Origin: Lachnospiraceae bacterium UBA3774
Lineage (GTDB): Bacteria; Bacillota; Clostridia; Lachnospirales; Lachnospiraceae
DNA: 7,691 nucleotides
Assembly (NCBI GenBank): GCA_002369255.1
Contig: DFFO01000073.1
Coordinates: forward strand, 1-7,691
Direction of reading: 5' to 3'
Under the pieces are notes generated by a model, which made no database searches, had not been told where the DNA came from, and worked only from the letters and a program-made list of their open reading frames with translations. This document shows positions 5,549 through 7,691 of this stretch, piece after piece (within the stretch, counting starts at the first letter, position 1; each line of letters begins with the position of its first letter). The position numbers were made by a program, and so were the translations under genes.

Positions 5549-6595
5549 ATGGAATTAGACAGCAGAAAAAAAGCGATCCTTTATGCCATAATCCGAAATT
5601 ATCAGGAAACCGGGGAGCCGGTAGGTTCAAGAACCATTTCAAAGCTCTCCGAGCTTTCGGTTTCGCCTGCCACCATCAGAAATGAGATGGCGGATCTCGA
5701 GGAACTGGGGCTTATTATTCAGCCCCATACGTCCGCGGGGCGTATTCCGACTGACAAGGGCTATCGTCTCTACGTTGACGAGCTGATGAAGGATCAAAAG
5801 CTGCTCCCCGCGAGCATGTCTGATCAAACCGCCATCTTAAAGCGCGTTGACAGGGTCGAGGAGCTTTTGATGCAGATGGCAAAGCTGCTCGCCAAAAGCA
5901 CCCGTTATGCGACCATGGTCACAGGACCTACGTATTCCGGAAACAAGCTCAAATACCTGCAGCTTTCGCCTATGGGCACCGGAAAGCTGCTTGCCGTGAT
6001 AGTTCTGGACGGAAATATCATAAAAAACAACATTTTTGATATAGGCGAAGACATTTCCGACGAAACCGTGCTAAGCCTCAATCTTCTTTTAAACAACAAC
6101 CTCAACGGCCTGCGCCTTGAGGAGATAAATCTCGGCATTATCACAAAAATCAAAGAAGAGGCGGGAGCTTACGCAGATATAGTCAGCAAGGTGCTTGACG
6201 CCGTGGCCTCGGCGATAGGGACCGACGAAAAACCAAAAGTATATACCAGCGGCGCGAGAAATATATTTCAGTATCCGGAATTATCCGGAGGAGATACCGC
6301 GAGCGAGATCATCAGCACACTTGAAGAAAAAGAAGACTTGGGAGCCGCTCTTGCAGACGTTCACGAGCTTACCGACAAGCATGATATACAGGTCTATATC
6401 GGAGACGAAGTCCCGGTTGATTCCATGAAGGACTGCAGCGTTGTTACCGCGACGTACGAGCTTACGAGCGGGGTACGCGGAAAGATAGGAATCATAGGGC
6501 CCAAACGAATGGATTACGAGCGAGTGGTATCCACCATAAAAGACACGATGTCACAGCTTGATACAATATTTAAAAAAGAAAACGGAGAAGAGTAA
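5549..6595 (+). CDS. hrcA: Heat-inducible transcription repressor HrcA
   Basis: A 348-residue repressor that binds CIRCE as a dimer and whose activity in known systems depends on GroEL. The N-terminal winged helix (1-77) has the family stretch EPVGSRTISK (23-32), SPATIRNEMADLEELG (39-54) and QPHTSAGRIPTDKGYRLYVD (58-77). The middle is the GAF-like dimerisation/regulatory region. The C-terminal IGPKRMDYERVVS (326-338) is the conserved end motif. The start at ATG 5549 gives the typical MELD-x-RKK opening. A GTG in the same frame at 5516 falls inside the CIRCE and would add 11 unconserved residues, so it is rejected. The ribosome site is weak (GAGG at 5531-5534 or GGAA at 5539-5542, within a GGAAAC repeat), which would keep repressor levels low. 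It is autoregulated through the CIRCE at 5496-5522. Its stop is directly followed by the grpE ATG. Confidence 0.97.
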   Translation: MELDSRKKAILYAIIRNYQETGEPVGSRTISKLSELSVSPATIRNEMADLEELGLIIQPHTSAGRIPTDKGYRLYVDELMKDQKLLPASMSDQTAILKRVDRVEELLMQMAKLLAKSTRYATMVTGPTYSGNKLKYLQLSPMGTGKLLAVIVLDGNIIKNNIFDIGEDISDETVLSLNLLLNNNLNGLRLEEINLGIITKIKEEAGAYADIVSKVLDAVASAIGTDEKPKVYTSGARNIFQYPELSGGDTASEIISTLEEKEDLGAALADVHELTDKHDIQVYIGDEVPVDSMKDCSVVTATYELTSGVRGKIGIIGPKRMDYERVVSTIKDTMSQLDTIFKKENGEE

Positions 6596-7156
6596 ATGAG
6601 CAAAAAGAAAAAACCTTTGGACAGTGAAGAAACGGTCGAAAAATCCGAAGAAACAAAACCCGATGAGGATGTGACCAAAGAGGAGCAGGGCGAGGAAGCC
6701 TCTCCCAAAGAGCAAAAGATCACTGCTGAAGATCAGATAAACGAATTAAATGACAAGTTAAAGCGCTGTATGGCTGAGTTTGACAATTTCCGCAAACGCA
6801 CCGAGAAAGAAAAGGCGGGGCGTTTTGAAATGGGCCAGAGGAGCGTTGTTGAAAGGCTTCTTCCCATAGTGGATATTTTTGAAAAAGGCCTTGGCAGTCT
6901 GGACGATGAAAAAGAAGACGACGCCTTCATTCAGGGCATGAGACAGACTCACAAGCAGCTTGCGCAGACGCTTTCGGAACTTGGAGTAGAGCCCATTGAG
7001 GCCGTAGGAAAGACGTTCAACCCGGATTTTCACAATGCGGTGATGCATATAGACGATGAAGCGGAGCCCGAAAATACCATAGTTGAAGAATTTCAAAAAG
7101 GCTATCTGATGAACGGCACCGTTATCAGATACAGCATGGTAAAAGTTGCTAATTAA
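6596..7156 (+). CDS. grpE: GrpE, nucleotide exchange factor of DnaK
   Basis: A 186-residue co-chaperone that releases ADP from DnaK. The layout is standard: an acidic/lysine-rich disordered arm (1-42), a long dimerising helix including FDNFRKRTEKEK (62-73), a helical bundle (about 84-128) and a C-terminal beta domain. The beta domain holds GVEPIEAVGKTFNPDFHNAVMH (130-151) and the ending GYLMNGTVIRYSMVKVAN (169-186). These match the GrpE signature, and the length is usual for Firmicutes. Its ATG directly follows the hrcA TAA. GGAG (6584-6587), inside the end of hrcA, serves as the ribosome site, so translation is probably coupled. Co-transcribed with hrcA and dnaK from the CIRCE promoter. Confidence 0.97.
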   Translation: MSKKKKPLDSEETVEKSEETKPDEDVTKEEQGEEASPKEQKITAEDQINELNDKLKRCMAEFDNFRKRTEKEKAGRFEMGQRSVVERLLPIVDIFEKGLGSLDDEKEDDAFIQGMRQTHKQLAQTLSELGVEPIEAVGKTFNPDFHNAVMHIDDEAEPENTIVEEFQKGYLMNGTVIRYSMVKVAN

Positions 7157-7185
7157 TAAAAACATATATACAGGAGGAAGTAATA

Positions 7186-7691
7186 ATGAGCAAAATAATA
7201 GGAATCGATCTTGGTACCACCAATAGCTGCGTGGCGGTAATGGAAGGCGGAAAGCCCGTAGTTATCGCAAATACAGAGGGTGTTCGCACCACCCCTTCGG
7301 TAGTGGCTTTTTCAAAAACAGGCGAGCGTCTTGTCGGAGAGCCCGCAAAGCGTCAGGCAGTCACAAACGCTGACAGAACCATTTCCTCCATCAAGAGAGA
7401 AATGGGAACGAATTTCAAAGTTGAAATTGACGACAAAAAGTACACTCCTCAGGAAATTTCGGCAATGATCCTTCAAAAGCTCAAAGCCGATGCTGAAAGC
7501 TACCTCGGAGAGAAGGTAAACGAGGCGGTCATCACCGTTCCCGCATACTTCAACGATGCGCAGAGGCAGGCTACGAAGGACGCCGGAAAGATCGCGGGTC
7601 TTGACGTAAAACGTATCATAAACGAGCCTACGAGTGCGGCGCTTGCGTACGGCCTTGACAACGAAGGCGAGCAGAAGATCATGGTTTATGA
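7186..7691 (+). CDS. dnaK: Chaperone DnaK (Hsp70), N-terminal part, cut by the window end
   Basis: The first 168 residues of the ATPase domain of Hsp70. The phosphate-1 loop IGIDLGTTNSCVAV (5-18), the catalytic Lys of SSIKREMG (K70), VITVPAYFNDAQRQATKDAG (115-134) and INEPTSAALAYGLD (145-158) are all present. NEPTS has Ser where many DnaKs have Ala. The segment of about 23 residues found after this Lys region in proteobacterial DnaK is missing, so the stretch from FKVE to YTPQEISA is short. This is the known Gram-positive/archaeal type and supports Firmicutes. A strong AGGAGG (7172-7177) lies 8 bases before the ATG. The 29-base gap after grpE has no CIRCE or hairpin, so dnaK is read from the hrcA promoter. 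The rest of the gene, and perhaps dnaJ, lie beyond the window. Confidence 0.98.
   Translation, partial: MSKIIGIDLGTTNSCVAVMEGGKPVVIANTEGVRTTPSVVAFSKTGERLVGEPAKRQAVTNADRTISSIKREMGTNFKVEIDDKKYTPQEISAMILQKLKADAESYLGEKVNEAVITVPAYFNDAQRQATKDAGKIAGLDVKRIINEPTSAALAYGLDNEGEQKIMVY

Noticed and set aside
5533..5550. Short GGAAAC tandem repeat before the hrcA start
   Set aside because: Only three imperfect 6-base units; more likely a purine-rich leader than a functional repeat.
6758..7165. A 135-codon open frame on the minus strand opposite grpE
   Set aside because: It is fully antisense to a clear grpE and has no recognisable domain.

Overview
The window looks like chromosomal DNA from a Gram-positive anaerobe of the Firmicutes, most likely Clostridia (Lachnospiraceae or Ruminococcaceae-like). 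The evidence is the gene order hrcA-grpE-dnaK behind a perfect CIRCE operator, strong AGGAGG-type ribosome sites, and a DnaK N-terminus without the extra segment of about 23 residues found in proteobacterial DnaK. The species cannot be named from this sequence. No mobile element, tRNA, rRNA or CRISPR array was seen, and no gene is visibly broken apart from the two cut by the window edges.

Layout. Positions 2-598 (+) hold the 3' end of an unrecognised gene with a coiled-coil tail. It converges on a small heat-shock protein gene (hsp20, 648-1073, -), and a very strong hairpin that can act as a terminator in both directions lies between them. The hsp20 promoter is nearly consensus and contains a perfect CIRCE site. 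Upstream, on the same strand, is a membrane acyltransferase of the acyltransferase-3 family (1184-2257, -).

From a divergent intergenic region (2258-2431) a three-gene operon runs rightward: a CDP-glycerol glycerophosphotransferase-like (TagB/TagF family) protein, an IspD/TarI-family cytidylyltransferase and an extended-SDR NAD-dependent epimerase/dehydratase. The genes overlap or nearly touch. Together they suggest a pathway that makes a CDP-activated polyol (or similar) phosphate and transfers it to a surface polymer; the actual substrate cannot be read from the sequence. Their promoter has a 15-bp perfect palindrome on its -10 element.

From 5456 to the window end comes the class I heat-shock operon: promoter, CIRCE, hrcA, grpE and the first 168 codons of dnaK. 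HrcA, encoded here, should repress both its own operon and hsp20 through the two CIRCE sites. The surface-polymer cassette therefore sits between two HrcA-controlled chaperone loci. The two CIRCE sites are placed differently relative to their promoters: one lies over the -35 and spacer, the other just downstream of the start point.
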